From contig DEAP01000080.1 of assembly GCA_002348225.1 (NCBI GenBank), positions 1-10,193 on the forward strand: a stretch of 10,193 nucleotides of DNA, written 5' to 3'. Every line of letters begins with the position of its first letter. Position 1 is the first letter of the stretch. The position numbers and the translations under genes are program-made. Source of the DNA: Dehalococcoidia bacterium UBA2979. GTDB lineage: Bacteria; Chloroflexota; Dehalococcoidia; UBA2979. The notes under the pieces are model-generated. The model had not been told where the DNA came from, did no database searches, and saw only the letters and a list, made by a program, of their open reading frames with translations. This document shows, piece after piece, positions 1 through 6,030 of this stretch.

Positions 1-104
1 CATTCGATGCAAATGGTGATGTCCTAGGTACTGGGTACGAGGTTTGCCATCAAACTGGCAAACCTCGTACCCAGTACCTAGGACATCACCATTTGCATCG
101 AATG
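1..104. repeat. Perfect 49-bp inverted repeat (fold-back hairpin) at window edge
   Basis: Bases 1-49 are the exact reverse complement of 56-104, separated by a 6-base loop (TCAAAC, 50-55). The right arm is ordinary coding sequence of the binding-protein gene, encoding the family-like TFDANGDVLGTGYEV stretch. The left arm is simply that stretch read backwards, and it runs exactly to base 1. A terminator or operator would not be expected to duplicate codons perfectly, so the most likely cause is a chimeric fold-back from amplification, sequencing or assembly at a contig end. A real hairpin replicon end is possible but much less likely. Confidence 0.95.
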
Positions 105-1143
105 TGTGAGTACCACTCGCACCAGCATAATTAACGCCAGTTTTGTTTATAGCATTCACCAAGTTGCCATCAGGGTCAGAGACGACTGCGGCCGCTACTA
201 GTTTGATCGCATCATACGTCTCCCCGGTGTATATAGCCCCGTCGGCACCGCCCGCAGCAGCATATGCTGCTTCGAAACTTGATTTGGCACTAGACTCTTC
301 ACCTGGCCGTGGCCTTGTTGCGATGAGCCCACCAACTGCTGACGCGTCGGTAAATGATTCAGTAAATGCAGCATCAGCTATACCGTCAGCCCCAATCACT
401 TGACCACTGAATCCCTGTGCTGAGAGTGCTTCCATAATGGCCGCTCCATCAGTCGCGTAGGACATCAGCAAAACAGAATCACATCCACCATCAATTACAG
501 ACTGAGCCAAGGTAGATGCATCGTAAGAACCTTCCGCTGGGTCATATCCCACCTGGACACACACATCGCCGGACCAGTTTGACGCAAAATTATCACCAAG
601 CCCTGCTCCGTAATCATTAGTCATATACAAGACTGCAGGCTTACTTGCCCCTGATGCAGAGGCGACCGCCGCCAAGGCAACAGCCTGTTGAGCATCGCTA
701 GGAACAACTCGGAAAAGGTGCCCGTTGTCATCAGCTCCGGAAATCGCTGGTGATGTACTTGCGTAAGATATCATCGGCACTCCTGCAGGGGCTGTCACGG
801 CGATTGCACCAAGCGTCGCACCTGAACAGGCCGCACCAACAATCGCTTTTACTCCACTGTCGATCAGTGTTTGTGCAGCAGTTGCAGCTTGCGTACCATC
901 ACATCCTGAATCACCAATAATCAACTCAAACGTGTAATCCCCGTCATATTGCGCATTGAGCTCAGCTATAGCCACTTTCCCAGCATCCTCAAACCCGGGC
1001 GCGTACTGTGCGATCGGACCAGTTTGAGGACTGAGGAGCCCTATCTTAACGGTCTCACTTCCGCCGAGCACACCACATCCAATTGTGAAAACGGCCAGCA
1101 TTACCGAGATCAAGAGCAAACAAAATTTATTTATTAATTTCAT
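1..1143 (-). CDS. Branched-chain amino acid-type ABC transporter substrate-binding lipoprotein (3' end replaced by fold-back)
   Basis: This is a periplasmic binding protein fold type I receptor (LivK/Peripla_BP_6 family) that would deliver an amino acid or similar small ligand to a LivHMGF-type importer. Translating the minus strand from ATG 1143 gives 381 open codons to the window edge. Residues 1-23 are a lipoprotein signal (basic MKLINK, hydrophobic core, then TIGC with Cys23 as the lipidation site). The family pattern follows: VKIGLLSPQTGPIA near 31-44, GDSGCDGTQA near 77-86, VGAACSGAT near 101-109, then SYASTSPAIS and YMTNDYGAGLGDNF. The family-typical C-terminal strand FDANGDVLGTGYEV ends at about residue 361. 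Codons beyond about position 56 towards 1 only retranslate the inverted copy of the preceding DNA, so the last 17-18 residues are not native and perhaps 10-20 true residues are missing. An AGGAG ribosome site (1153-1157) lies 9 nt before the ATG. No permease or ATPase partner is in the window. The ligand cannot be told from sequence. Confidence 0.9.
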   Translation of the reverse strand, partial: MKLINKFCLLLISVMLAVFTIGCGVLGGSETVKIGLLSPQTGPIAQYAPGFEDAGKVAIAELNAQYDGDYTFELIIGDSGCDGTQAATAAQTLIDSGVKAIVGAACSGATLGAIAVTAPAGVPMISYASTSPAISGADDNGHLFRVVPSDAQQAVALAAVASASGASKPAVLYMTNDYGAGLGDNFASNWSGDVCVQVGYDPAEGSYDASTLAQSVIDGGCDSVLLMSYATDGAAIMEALSAQGFSGQVIGADGIADAAFTESFTDASAVGGLIATRPRPGEESSAKSSFEAAYAAAGGADGAIYTGETYDAIKLVAAAVVSDPDGNLVNAINKTGVNYAGASGTHTFDANGDVLGTGYEVCQFDGKPRTQYLGHHHLHRM

Positions 1144-1152
1144 GGACTCTTA

Positions 1153-1157
1153 CTCCT
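1153..1157 (-). promoter_or_regulatory. Ribosome binding site of the binding-protein gene
   Basis: AGGAG on the minus strand sits 9 nt before the ATG at 1143. It fixes this start and with it the lipoprotein signal peptide. Confidence 0.7.
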
Positions 1158-1208
1158 TTCAAATCCTTACCCCTCATTTGTAACAATCTAATATTACCGC
1201 ATAAATAC

Positions 1209-1224
1209 CGGAAATTAACTTCCG
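1209..1224. promoter_or_regulatory. Inverted repeat CGGAA-N6-TTCCG (possible operator)
   Basis: Arms at 1209-1213 and 1220-1224 are perfect complements around ATTAAC. The site lies 66-81 nt upstream of the binding-protein ATG, close to its weak -10 candidate, where a repressor or activator could act. The arms match those of the 1475-1489 dyad, but the spacing differs (6 versus 3). Five-base arms can arise by chance, so confidence is low. Confidence 0.25.
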
Positions 1225-1474
1225 ACACACCACTGTTATGAGAATTTTTATATGCGCTATATTTTGCTGAACCACGTAGATTGGACCGGATGATTCGATA
1301 GCGAGGTGTGAAATATTCCCAAGAATCTCAAATCGCTAACTGTAAAAGAACTATCCATACTAAGGAAACTTCGAAAGATCAAGAATCACCATTCATACGA
1401 CCTGCATATGGGCTATGAAAATTAAAGTGATTCTTCTTTGCCAAGGGTCAATGTAGTAGACTCAGCGGAATTCC

Positions 1475-1489
1475 ACGGAATATTTCCGT
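1475..1489. promoter_or_regulatory. Inverted repeat ACGGAA-TAT-TTCCGT (possible operator)
   Basis: This perfect 6-bp-arm dyad lies 31-45 nt upstream of the DUF1330 ATG. It is flanked by the related palindrome GGAATTCC (1467-1474) and by GGGATTTCC (1491-1499). Three GGAA/TTCC-like units in 33 bp would suit a regulator binding as a dimer or several dimers, or a small 5'-UTR hairpin. The regulator is unknown. Confidence 0.3.
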
Positions 1490-1520
1490 CGGGATTTCCA
1501 AATATTTGAAGGGTAACATT

Positions 1521-1814
1521 ATGGCAAAGGGATATCTTCTCTCCTTATATCGTGAAATAAAAGATCCCGGCAAGCTGGCAGCATATGCGAAACTGGCAGG
1601 CCCAGCTGTTGAGGCTGCAGGTGGCAAATTTTTGGCGCGTGGCGGTCAGGTAGAGGCCTATGAAGCAGGGCTTGCTGAGCGAACCGTACTTATAGAATTC
1701 GAGACCTATGAAGCCGCAAAGGCGCTCTACGATAGTGCACCTTACCAAGAAGCATTGGAGGCCCTAGACGATGGGGTCGTCAGAGATTTTCGCGTCGTTG
1801 AAGGGCTTTATTGA
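1521..1814 (+). CDS. DUF1330 family protein
   Basis: A 97-residue protein with the hallmarks of the DUF1330 family (dimeric alpha/beta-barrel, ferredoxin-like fold). These are the N-terminal MAKGYLLSLYREIKDPGKL strand-helix, GGKFLARGG at residues 34-42, the strand RTVLIEFETYEAAKALY at 54-70 followed by the typical SAPYQEAL, and the closing strand RVVEGLY. Length and motif order fit the family, whose biochemical role is not established. I chose ATG 1521 over the upstream in-frame TTG (1506) because GAAGGG (1508-1513) lies 7 nt before it and the family usually begins MAKGY. The gene stands alone. Its stop is 13 nt from the convergent SDR gene, and I see no terminator hairpin in between. Confidence 0.9.
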   Translation: MAKGYLLSLYREIKDPGKLAAYAKLAGPAVEAAGGKFLARGGQVEAYEAGLAERTVLIEFETYEAAKALYDSAPYQEALEALDDGVVRDFRVVEGLY

Positions 1815-1827
1815 TTACTTCTTGATT

Positions 1828-2601
1828 TTATTGCTGATATGACGTCTTCCCACGGACAGCATTTAGCTCTCGGAGGTCAGCAATGGTCACGACTTTACCT
1901 GTATACGACTTATCTTGCTCCGTGATCCACATACACGCGTCGGTCATCACTATGGGATCTTCGAAATCCATTTCTTTAGCCCTGTCGCCAAGGGTGAATA
2001 CGTAACCTTCACTCCACACAGAAAGATCCAGTCGGATTGCGTTAATCGTCACACCGGTGTCAGAGAGTTCAGACGCCAGTGATTCCGACATAGCTTCGAG
2101 CGCGCGCTTTGTAGTGGTATAAGAGACTCGGCCCATTTCAGGATTTACGGAAGCGCCAGACGAAATATTGATCACACGACCATAGCCGCGTTCTATCATG
2201 CCAGGGCAAAGGGCCTGCATCAGTATCAGTGGGGCATTGACGTTAATCTCCATCGCCAAGCGCCACAATTTCATTCCAGCATCGAGAGTATTGCCAACAG
2301 GTGCAATAGCAGCGTTGTTAATGAGGACATCCACTCCGCCGAAATGTTCGATGGCCGTCTGAGCTGCGCCTTCACATTCTTCTGCACTATTCAAGTTAGC
2401 TCCGATGGTTATGACATTGGCACCATGTTCACGCGCCATAGCCGCAGTTTCGTCTACCGTACCAGGAAGTTTCGTAGGAGAGTCAGCGGTGGAACGAGCG
2501 ACCAGAACGAGGTTGTATCCGGCTGCCGCATAATCCACAGCTAATTGCTTACCAATGCCTCTGCTTGCCCCTGTGATGAATGTAACGGGTTTCTTATCCA
2601 T
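1828..2601 (-). CDS. Short-chain dehydrogenase/reductase (SDR) family oxidoreductase
   Basis: A classical SDR of 257 residues, close to the usual 250, that would oxidise or reduce an alcohol/carbonyl with NAD(P)H in the cytosol. Numbering from MDKKPVTF: the Rossmann glycine motif TGASRGIG is at 10-17, a basic residue after the second strand (VLVARS) hints at NADP(H), NNAA is at 95-98, and the catalytic residues are Ser148 (in INISSGAS), Tyr161 and Lys165 (YTTTK). The substrate is not predictable. The C-terminal part has an unusually acidic loop (EMDFEDP), and the end is TGKVVTIADLREL, where many SDRs have a TG-x-x-x-x-x-DGG motif. An upstream in-frame ATG at 2628 would add 9 residues (MNLSKAGDR) but has no ribosome site. 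ATG 2601 has a modest GCAGG 7 nt before it. The gene diverges from the 2686 operon and converges on the DUF1330 gene. Confidence 0.92.
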   Translation of the reverse strand: MDKKPVTFITGASRGIGKQLAVDYAAAGYNLVLVARSTADSPTKLPGTVDETAAMAREHGANVITIGANLNSAEECEGAAQTAIEHFGGVDVLINNAAIAPVGNTLDAGMKLWRLAMEINVNAPLILMQALCPGMIERGYGRVINISSGASVNPEMGRVSYTTTKRALEAMSESLASELSDTGVTINAIRLDLSVWSEGYVFTLGDRAKEMDFEDPIVMTDACMWITEQDKSYTGKVVTIADLRELNAVRGKTSYQQ

Positions 2602-2641
2602 GCGGTCGCCTGCCTTACTTAAGTTCATTTCAGCAAGAGTC

Positions 2642-2647
2642 TACAAT
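2642..2647 (+). promoter_or_regulatory. Possible -10 element of the rightward operon
   Basis: TACAAT lies about 38 nt before the ATG of the 70-residue gene, in the short divergent gap with the SDR gene. The hexamer 17 nt upstream (TTAAGT, 2619-2624) is only a weak -35 match. On the minus strand TTGATA (2658-2653) would be a good -35 for the SDR gene but has no matching -10. This is suggestive only. Confidence 0.3.
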
Positions 2648-2685
2648 AGATTTATCAAAATCTGTGTGACGTGGGAGCAAATGTA

Positions 2686-2898
2686 ATGAGAGTTTCTGAA
2701 GAAATGCATCAAGAATATATGGATTCCTACGGGGCATGGCTACGTCAGCTAGAGGCAGTCCACGCATTTTTCTTTGAGGAAGCCACCTTGACACCTGATA
2801 AAGTGAAAGGGCTTCTAAACCGCGAAGCAAATGCGAAGAAGAGATACGACCTCAATCGGGCGAAAATGTTGGGTCTCTCTACAGATGATGCTGATTAA
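2686..2898 (+). CDS. Small helical protein of unknown function (70 aa)
   Basis: A charged, soluble 70-residue protein (MRVSEEMHQEYMDSYGAWL... to ...MLGLSTDDAD) that I do not recognise. It has no signal peptide, membrane segment or cysteine. Composition and spacing suggest two or three alpha-helices: residues about 4-31, rich in aromatic residues, and about 37-62, with a NREANAKKRYDLNRAKML amphipathic stretch. ATG 2686 is preferred to GTG 2671 because GGGAG (2673-2677) is placed 8 nt before it. The stop is only 9 nt from the start of the CcdA-like gene, so the two are very probably co-transcribed and translationally coupled. Being first in the operon, it may be an accessory factor of that membrane protein, but this is inferred from position alone. 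Confidence 0.72.
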   Translation: MRVSEEMHQEYMDSYGAWLRQLEAVHAFFFEEATLTPDKVKGLLNREANAKKRYDLNRAKMLGLSTDDAD

Positions 2899-2907
2899 TG
2901 GGGATCG

Positions 2908-3696
2908 ATGCAAACACAAATGCTGACCTCAGATAGCTCAGGATTGCTTAAATCGGTTTCCCTCGGTGGCTCAATCGCCTTGGGTTGGACTCCATGTATA
3001 GGTCCTATTCTAGGCCTGATCTTGACGTTGGCGGCTAATTCTGAGGATGCTGCGACCGGAGCGCTACTTTTATTTAGTTTCGGAATGGGCATAGGGGTTT
3101 GGTTTATTGTGCTGGCTCTTCTGGCTAATATTCTTGAATCGCGTATCAATCATTCGCCGATAATCTTTCGGATTCTTAGAGTAATCACGGGTCTCGGGTT
3201 AGTTACATTTGGGCTATTGATATTAATTGGGGGCTCCGACCAGTTACTGCAGGTAAGTACGAGGCTTGCCTCCCTAGGAGGGGTTCTACCGGCAGTGGAG
3301 GGATATGAAGGTAATTTCCGCGATTCTGTCGACGGAGGTATCCTCGGGATACTTATATCATTTGCCGCCGGCGTCATGGCATTTTTGTCCCCATGCGTGT
3401 TGCCATTGGTCCCCATTTTCTTGTTGCAGCTTGGTGATAACTACCCACAACCTATGGAAGAGCGTCGAAAGATTAACGGCAGACTCATACGCAATACTGT
3501 CGTCTTCGTGGCAACATTTGCAATGGTCTTCGCAATGATGGGTGCGTCTGTTGGTTGGGTAGGCAACACATTCCTGTCGCGAATTGACTGGATACTGAGG
3601 CCGATTGGCTTTGTGATTCTTATCTTCGGATTGCATAGTTTGAACTTACTGAGATTGCCGTTCCTTGATAGAACATATCGCCTTGGGAACCGGTAG
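2908..3696 (+). CDS. CcdA/DsbD-type thiol-redox membrane protein with halves in permuted order
   Basis: A 262-residue integral membrane protein of the CcdA/DsbD transmembrane family, which moves reducing equivalents from cytoplasmic thioredoxin across the membrane, usually for cytochrome c maturation or disulfide reduction. Residues 18-107 resemble the usual second half of CcdA: GWTPCIGPILGLIL with Cys30, then a hydrophobic segment LLLFSFGMGIGVWFIVLALL (53-72) and RVITGLGLVTFGLLILIGG (91-109). Residues 144-250 resemble the usual first half: AAGVMAFLSPCVLPLVPIFL with Cys163, then VVFVATFAMVFAMMGASVG (198-216) and IGFVILIFGLHSLNLL (233-248). A polar linker of about 35 residues joins them (VEGYEGNFRDSVDGG near 130-144). 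Both redox cysteines and PC motifs are intact. There is no thioredoxin domain. The frame is continuous, so this is not an obvious assembly join. GGGGA (2900-2904) precedes the ATG at short spacing; a second ATG at 2920 is possible. The redox partner is not in the window. Confidence 0.87.
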   Translation: MQTQMLTSDSSGLLKSVSLGGSIALGWTPCIGPILGLILTLAANSEDAATGALLLFSFGMGIGVWFIVLALLANILESRINHSPIIFRILRVITGLGLVTFGLLILIGGSDQLLQVSTRLASLGGVLPAVEGYEGNFRDSVDGGILGILISFAAGVMAFLSPCVLPLVPIFLLQLGDNYPQPMEERRKINGRLIRNTVVFVATFAMVFAMMGASVGWVGNTFLSRIDWILRPIGFVILIFGLHSLNLLRLPFLDRTYRLGNR

Positions 3697-3714
3697 AATA
3701 ATTGAGAGGCAATT

Positions 3715-4158
3715 ATGGGAGATGATGTGGACGGACTCGACCTTGATGAACTTATCCAAGCCATTAAAGACGAGGATGTCCTGATAGTCCGATTTCAAAA
3801 TTTCGAAGAGCGACTACTTCTCGATATGCGGGTAGGGGATGATGGGGAACCACTAGTCAAGATGGTTGACCCTGTATCGTCTCCAGAAGAGCGATATAAG
3901 GAATTAAGAGAGATCAGGCCGGAAGTAGCTCTCCCCGAGAGAATTATGGTCGTTCCCTGGCCTCACTCCTATAACGAACTAGTACGATTCGGTCTCTGGG
4001 ATCACATAACCGAGCGAATAATGTCGGTCACAGGTAGTTCAGGTGAAAAGATAGTAGAAGAACTTAAAATACAAATTGCCCGATGCGAACTTCTCGAACT
4101 CAAGGCAATGATTCGTGGCGAAATTGGCTACGAGACTTTGTGGGAAAAAAACACCTAG
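3715..4158 (+). CDS. Conserved-looking acidic protein of unknown function (147 aa)
   Basis: A soluble, acidic protein that I do not recognise. The first 20 residues are Asp/Glu-rich (MGDDVDGLDLDELIQAIKDE). A strand-rich part follows (DVLIVRFQNFEERLLLDMRV, 21-40), then DPVSSPEERYKELREIRPEV, a distinctive VVPWPHSYNELVRFGLWDH block (79-97) and a helical C-terminus with a single cysteine (IQIARCELLELKAMI, 119-133). There is no signal peptide or membrane helix. GAGAGG (3704-3709) lies 5 nt before ATG 3715, and the gene starts 18 nt after the CcdA-like stop, so it belongs to the same transcript. It could be a cytosolic partner of that membrane protein or unrelated. The sequence does not decide. Confidence 0.8.
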   Translation: MGDDVDGLDLDELIQAIKDEDVLIVRFQNFEERLLLDMRVGDDGEPLVKMVDPVSSPEERYKELREIRPEVALPERIMVVPWPHSYNELVRFGLWDHITERIMSVTGSSGEKIVEELKIQIARCELLELKAMIRGEIGYETLWEKNT

Positions 4159-4214
4159 CTGATGCTCAACAGAAGTTCTGATAATCTTTAAATTATCCGG
4201 AGAATAGAGGGACA

Positions 4215-5258
4215 GTGCAGTCTAATATTGATTTACGATCGGATACCGTCACTCTTCCAACACGCACTATGCGCGAGGCGATTTCGATTGCGGCGGTCGG
4301 AGACGACCATTCCCGCGAGGACCCCTCAGTCAATCAACTCGAGATCGCCGCGTCGGAATTCACAGGCAAAGAAGCAGCTCTTTTCGTCCCGTCAGGTACG
4401 ATGGCGAACCTGGTCGCATTATTGACTCATTGTGGACGAGGCGATGAGGTGGTCGCAGGTAGCGAGTCACACATCACTAACCATGAAGGTATGGGTGCCT
4501 TTGTCCTCGGGGGCTTGTCAGTTCGTACGGTCACCAACGACTTTAAGGGCAGAATTAGCTTGGAAGAGCTCAAGAATGCCCTAAGACCTGAATGGCCAAA
4601 AACTGCAGTCCTCTGTCTCGAAAACACACATAATCGTTGTGGTGGTTCCGTGATTCCCAAGAGTGAAATCAAAGCACTAGCAACAGTTGCGCGAGAGCAC
4701 GCTGTGGCGGTTCATGTTGACGGTGCCCGAATCGTTAATGCATCCGTGGCCCTAGAATTACCCGTAGCGGATCTTGTCGAAGATGCGGACTCAGTGTCAT
4801 TTTGTTTTTCGAAAGGTTTAGGCGCCCCGGTGGGTTCAGTTCTCTGTGGCTCCCGTGACTTTATAGAAGAGGCCCGTTTCAATAGACGACTTGTCGGCGG
4901 CGCTATGCGACAGAGTGGAATAATTGCAGAAGCTGCTAGATATGCGCTTGAACATCATGTCCAGCGTATTAGTGAGGATCATGCGAACGCGCAGTGGCTC
5001 TATAACGAATTGGGTCAACTTGATGGAATTACGATGGATCCTGCCGGTTGTGATACTAATTTGGTGTTTTTCGAACTAGATCCTGGCATAGATGGTCAGA
5101 AGTTTCGTTCGGCACTCGCAGAGAACGGAGTCCGTTGCTCGGGAACATCAGAGCGGCGTGTTCGGATGGCCTGCCATTTAGGGGTGGATCGTGATCAGGT
5201 CAAAGAAGCTGCCCGTAGGACTGCTAAAGTTTTGGCCGAGTCTATAGGGAGAAATTGA
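4215..5258 (+). CDS. ltaE: Low-specificity L-threonine aldolase (PLP-dependent)
   Basis: A cytosolic fold-type I PLP enzyme cleaving L-threonine or L-allo-threonine to glycine and acetaldehyde. The 347 residues are slightly longer than E. coli LtaE (about 333). Family motifs in order: LRSDTVTLPTRTMREA (7-22), GDDHSREDPSVNQLE (29-43), PSGTMANLVAL (59-69), ESHI with the ring-stacking His86, LENTHNRCGGSV (135-146), HVDGARIVNA (167-176) with the PLP-nitrogen Asp169, SFCFSKGLGAPVGS (195-208) with the Schiff-base Lys200, and RRLVGGAMRQSG (224-235). The first GDD motif has His-Ser where many homologues have x-Tyr (GDDxYxEDP). This may affect substrate preference, but that is an inference. Translation starts at GTG 4215, preceded by GGAGA (4199-4203, 11 nt) and GAGGG (4207-4211, 3 nt). 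The start is well placed against the family N-terminus. It follows the 147-residue gene after 56 nt and abuts the lipoprotein gene. Confidence 0.95.
   Translation: MQSNIDLRSDTVTLPTRTMREAISIAAVGDDHSREDPSVNQLEIAASEFTGKEAALFVPSGTMANLVALLTHCGRGDEVVAGSESHITNHEGMGAFVLGGLSVRTVTNDFKGRISLEELKNALRPEWPKTAVLCLENTHNRCGGSVIPKSEIKALATVAREHAVAVHVDGARIVNASVALELPVADLVEDADSVSFCFSKGLGAPVGSVLCGSRDFIEEARFNRRLVGGAMRQSGIIAEAARYALEHHVQRISEDHANAQWLYNELGQLDGITMDPAGCDTNLVFFELDPGIDGQKFRSALAENGVRCSGTSERRVRMACHLGVDRDQVKEAARRTAKVLAESIGRN
5246..5251 (+). promoter_or_regulatory. Ribosome binding site pointing to an ATT start for the lipoprotein gene
   Basis: AGGGAG lies inside the end of the threonine aldolase gene. It is exactly 8 nt before an in-frame ATT (5260-5262) of the lipoprotein frame, but 32 nt before the first ATG (5284), which has no ribosome site of its own. 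Used with ATT it would couple translation to the aldolase stop (TGA 5256-5258). Confidence 0.4.
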
Positions 5259-5283
5259 AATTTCTACTAAATTTCTCACCCGA

Positions 5284-6030
5284 ATGTTAATGTCGATTTT
5301 CCCGGTAGTCATACTATTAAATGGTTGCGAGGGAGGTAATTCTGCGGAAGAGGATCAGGTTCAGCTTCGACCTAGGACAGAAATAGTAGCTCAGGACGAA
5401 GTCGTGCATTATGAAATTTCTAACGATGCCAATGAAGTTATAGGTCGAGGTGTGTTGAAAACTCTGCTCAGCGCCGATGGCGTTCTGACACTCGTAGAAG
5501 AATATTACAGAGTCGGTGAGACTGAAGCCACTGATACTATCGAAACACAAGTGCGGAGGGTTGATTTAACCCCCTTACGTGGTGAACGAGTTGTTAAACA
5601 AAATAGCGAAGCCAATATTGACAGCCTTAATTACAATTGGTCGATCCAAGAATTCGAGGATAAGGAGGAGTTACTTCGTAGCTATTTTGTGAGATCAGAT
5701 AAGACCGGTCAAGATGAGCGAATTGCTCTGGCAAGGCAGGAAAATGTCTATGCTAATTCGAGTGGAATCTGGCTGTGGCGGGCACTGCCTCTCGATATTG
5801 GATTTAAGACTAATTACATGACGGTGGACTCACTGAATCTAAAACAACAACGTGTTGTCCTGACCGTGCCACAGGAAGAGTCATTAGTAATCGGCTCGAA
5901 AACATACGAGGTGTGGCGAGTACTGGTCCGGAGTGGACGAGCGACCCGGTCTGCCTGGATAGAAAAAGCGGCACCTAATCGAGTATTGCGTTGGGATAAT
6001 GGTGTGACGGTTATGACAGTCTTAGAGTAG
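5284..6030 (+). CDS. Predicted lipoprotein, DUF3108-like outer/periplasmic protein
   Basis: From ATG 5284 the protein has 248 residues. A hydrophobic N-terminus (MLMSIFPVVILLNGC) ends in a lipobox-like LNGC with Cys15, then a Gly/Glu-rich linker, so it is probably an exported lipoprotein. The mature part looks all-beta: VVHYEISNDANEVIGRGV, LVEEYYRVGE, TQVRRVDLTPLRGERV, then WRALPLDIGF and a C-terminal YEVWRVLVRSGRATRSAWIE...RVLRWDNGVTVMTVLE. That order (a property strand, a conversion factor, a final 'AW...P..VL..D.G' strand) reminds me of DUF3108-type proteins. This is a resemblance by eye. The ATG start lacks both a ribosome site and the basic residues expected before a signal core. An ATT start at 5260 would add MSTKFLTR, supplying Lys and Arg. 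The reading frame is closed by TAG at 5245, so no other canonical start exists. The 3' end overlaps the convergent gene by 9 nt. Confidence 0.8.
   Translation: MLMSIFPVVILLNGCEGGNSAEEDQVQLRPRTEIVAQDEVVHYEISNDANEVIGRGVLKTLLSADGVLTLVEEYYRVGETEATDTIETQVRRVDLTPLRGERVVKQNSEANIDSLNYNWSIQEFEDKEELLRSYFVRSDKTGQDERIALARQENVYANSSGIWLWRALPLDIGFKTNYMTVDSLNLKQQRVVLTVPQEESLVIGSKTYEVWRVLVRSGRATRSAWIEKAAPNRVLRWDNGVTVMTVLE

Larger units (their letters stand above)
1144..1520. other. Divergent intergenic regulatory region
   Basis: This gap of about 377 bp lies between the leftward binding-protein gene and the rightward DUF1330 gene, and has no convincing ORF. It must hold the 5' regions of both. It is AT-rich near 1180-1260. 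On the minus strand TAATAT (1196-1191) could be a -10 element for the binding-protein gene, but I see no good -35 element with it. It contains two dyads with CGGAA/TTCCG arms, listed separately. I recognise no riboswitch, tRNA or intrinsic terminator here. Confidence 0.6.

Noticed and set aside
252..266. Palindrome GCAGCATATGCTGC
   Set aside because: It lies within coding sequence for an Ala-rich stretch (AAYAAA) and is explained by codon repetition.
143..403. Plus-strand 86-residue ORF
   Set aside because: It is a shadow of the binding-protein gene on the other strand, whose frame carries clear family motifs. The Ser/Ala-rich translation has no start context.
949..1137. Plus-strand 62-residue ORF
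   Set aside because: It lies antisense to the N-terminus and signal peptide of the binding protein. There is no ribosome site or domain.
1815..1827. Terminator between the convergent DUF1330 and SDR genes
   Set aside because: Only 13 nt are available and no stem-loop followed by a T-run is visible.
2895..3764. Minus-strand ORFs of 84-107 residues and a 77-residue plus ORF
   Set aside because: They overlap the CcdA-like gene in other frames and lack hydrophobic patterning, start context or family resemblance.
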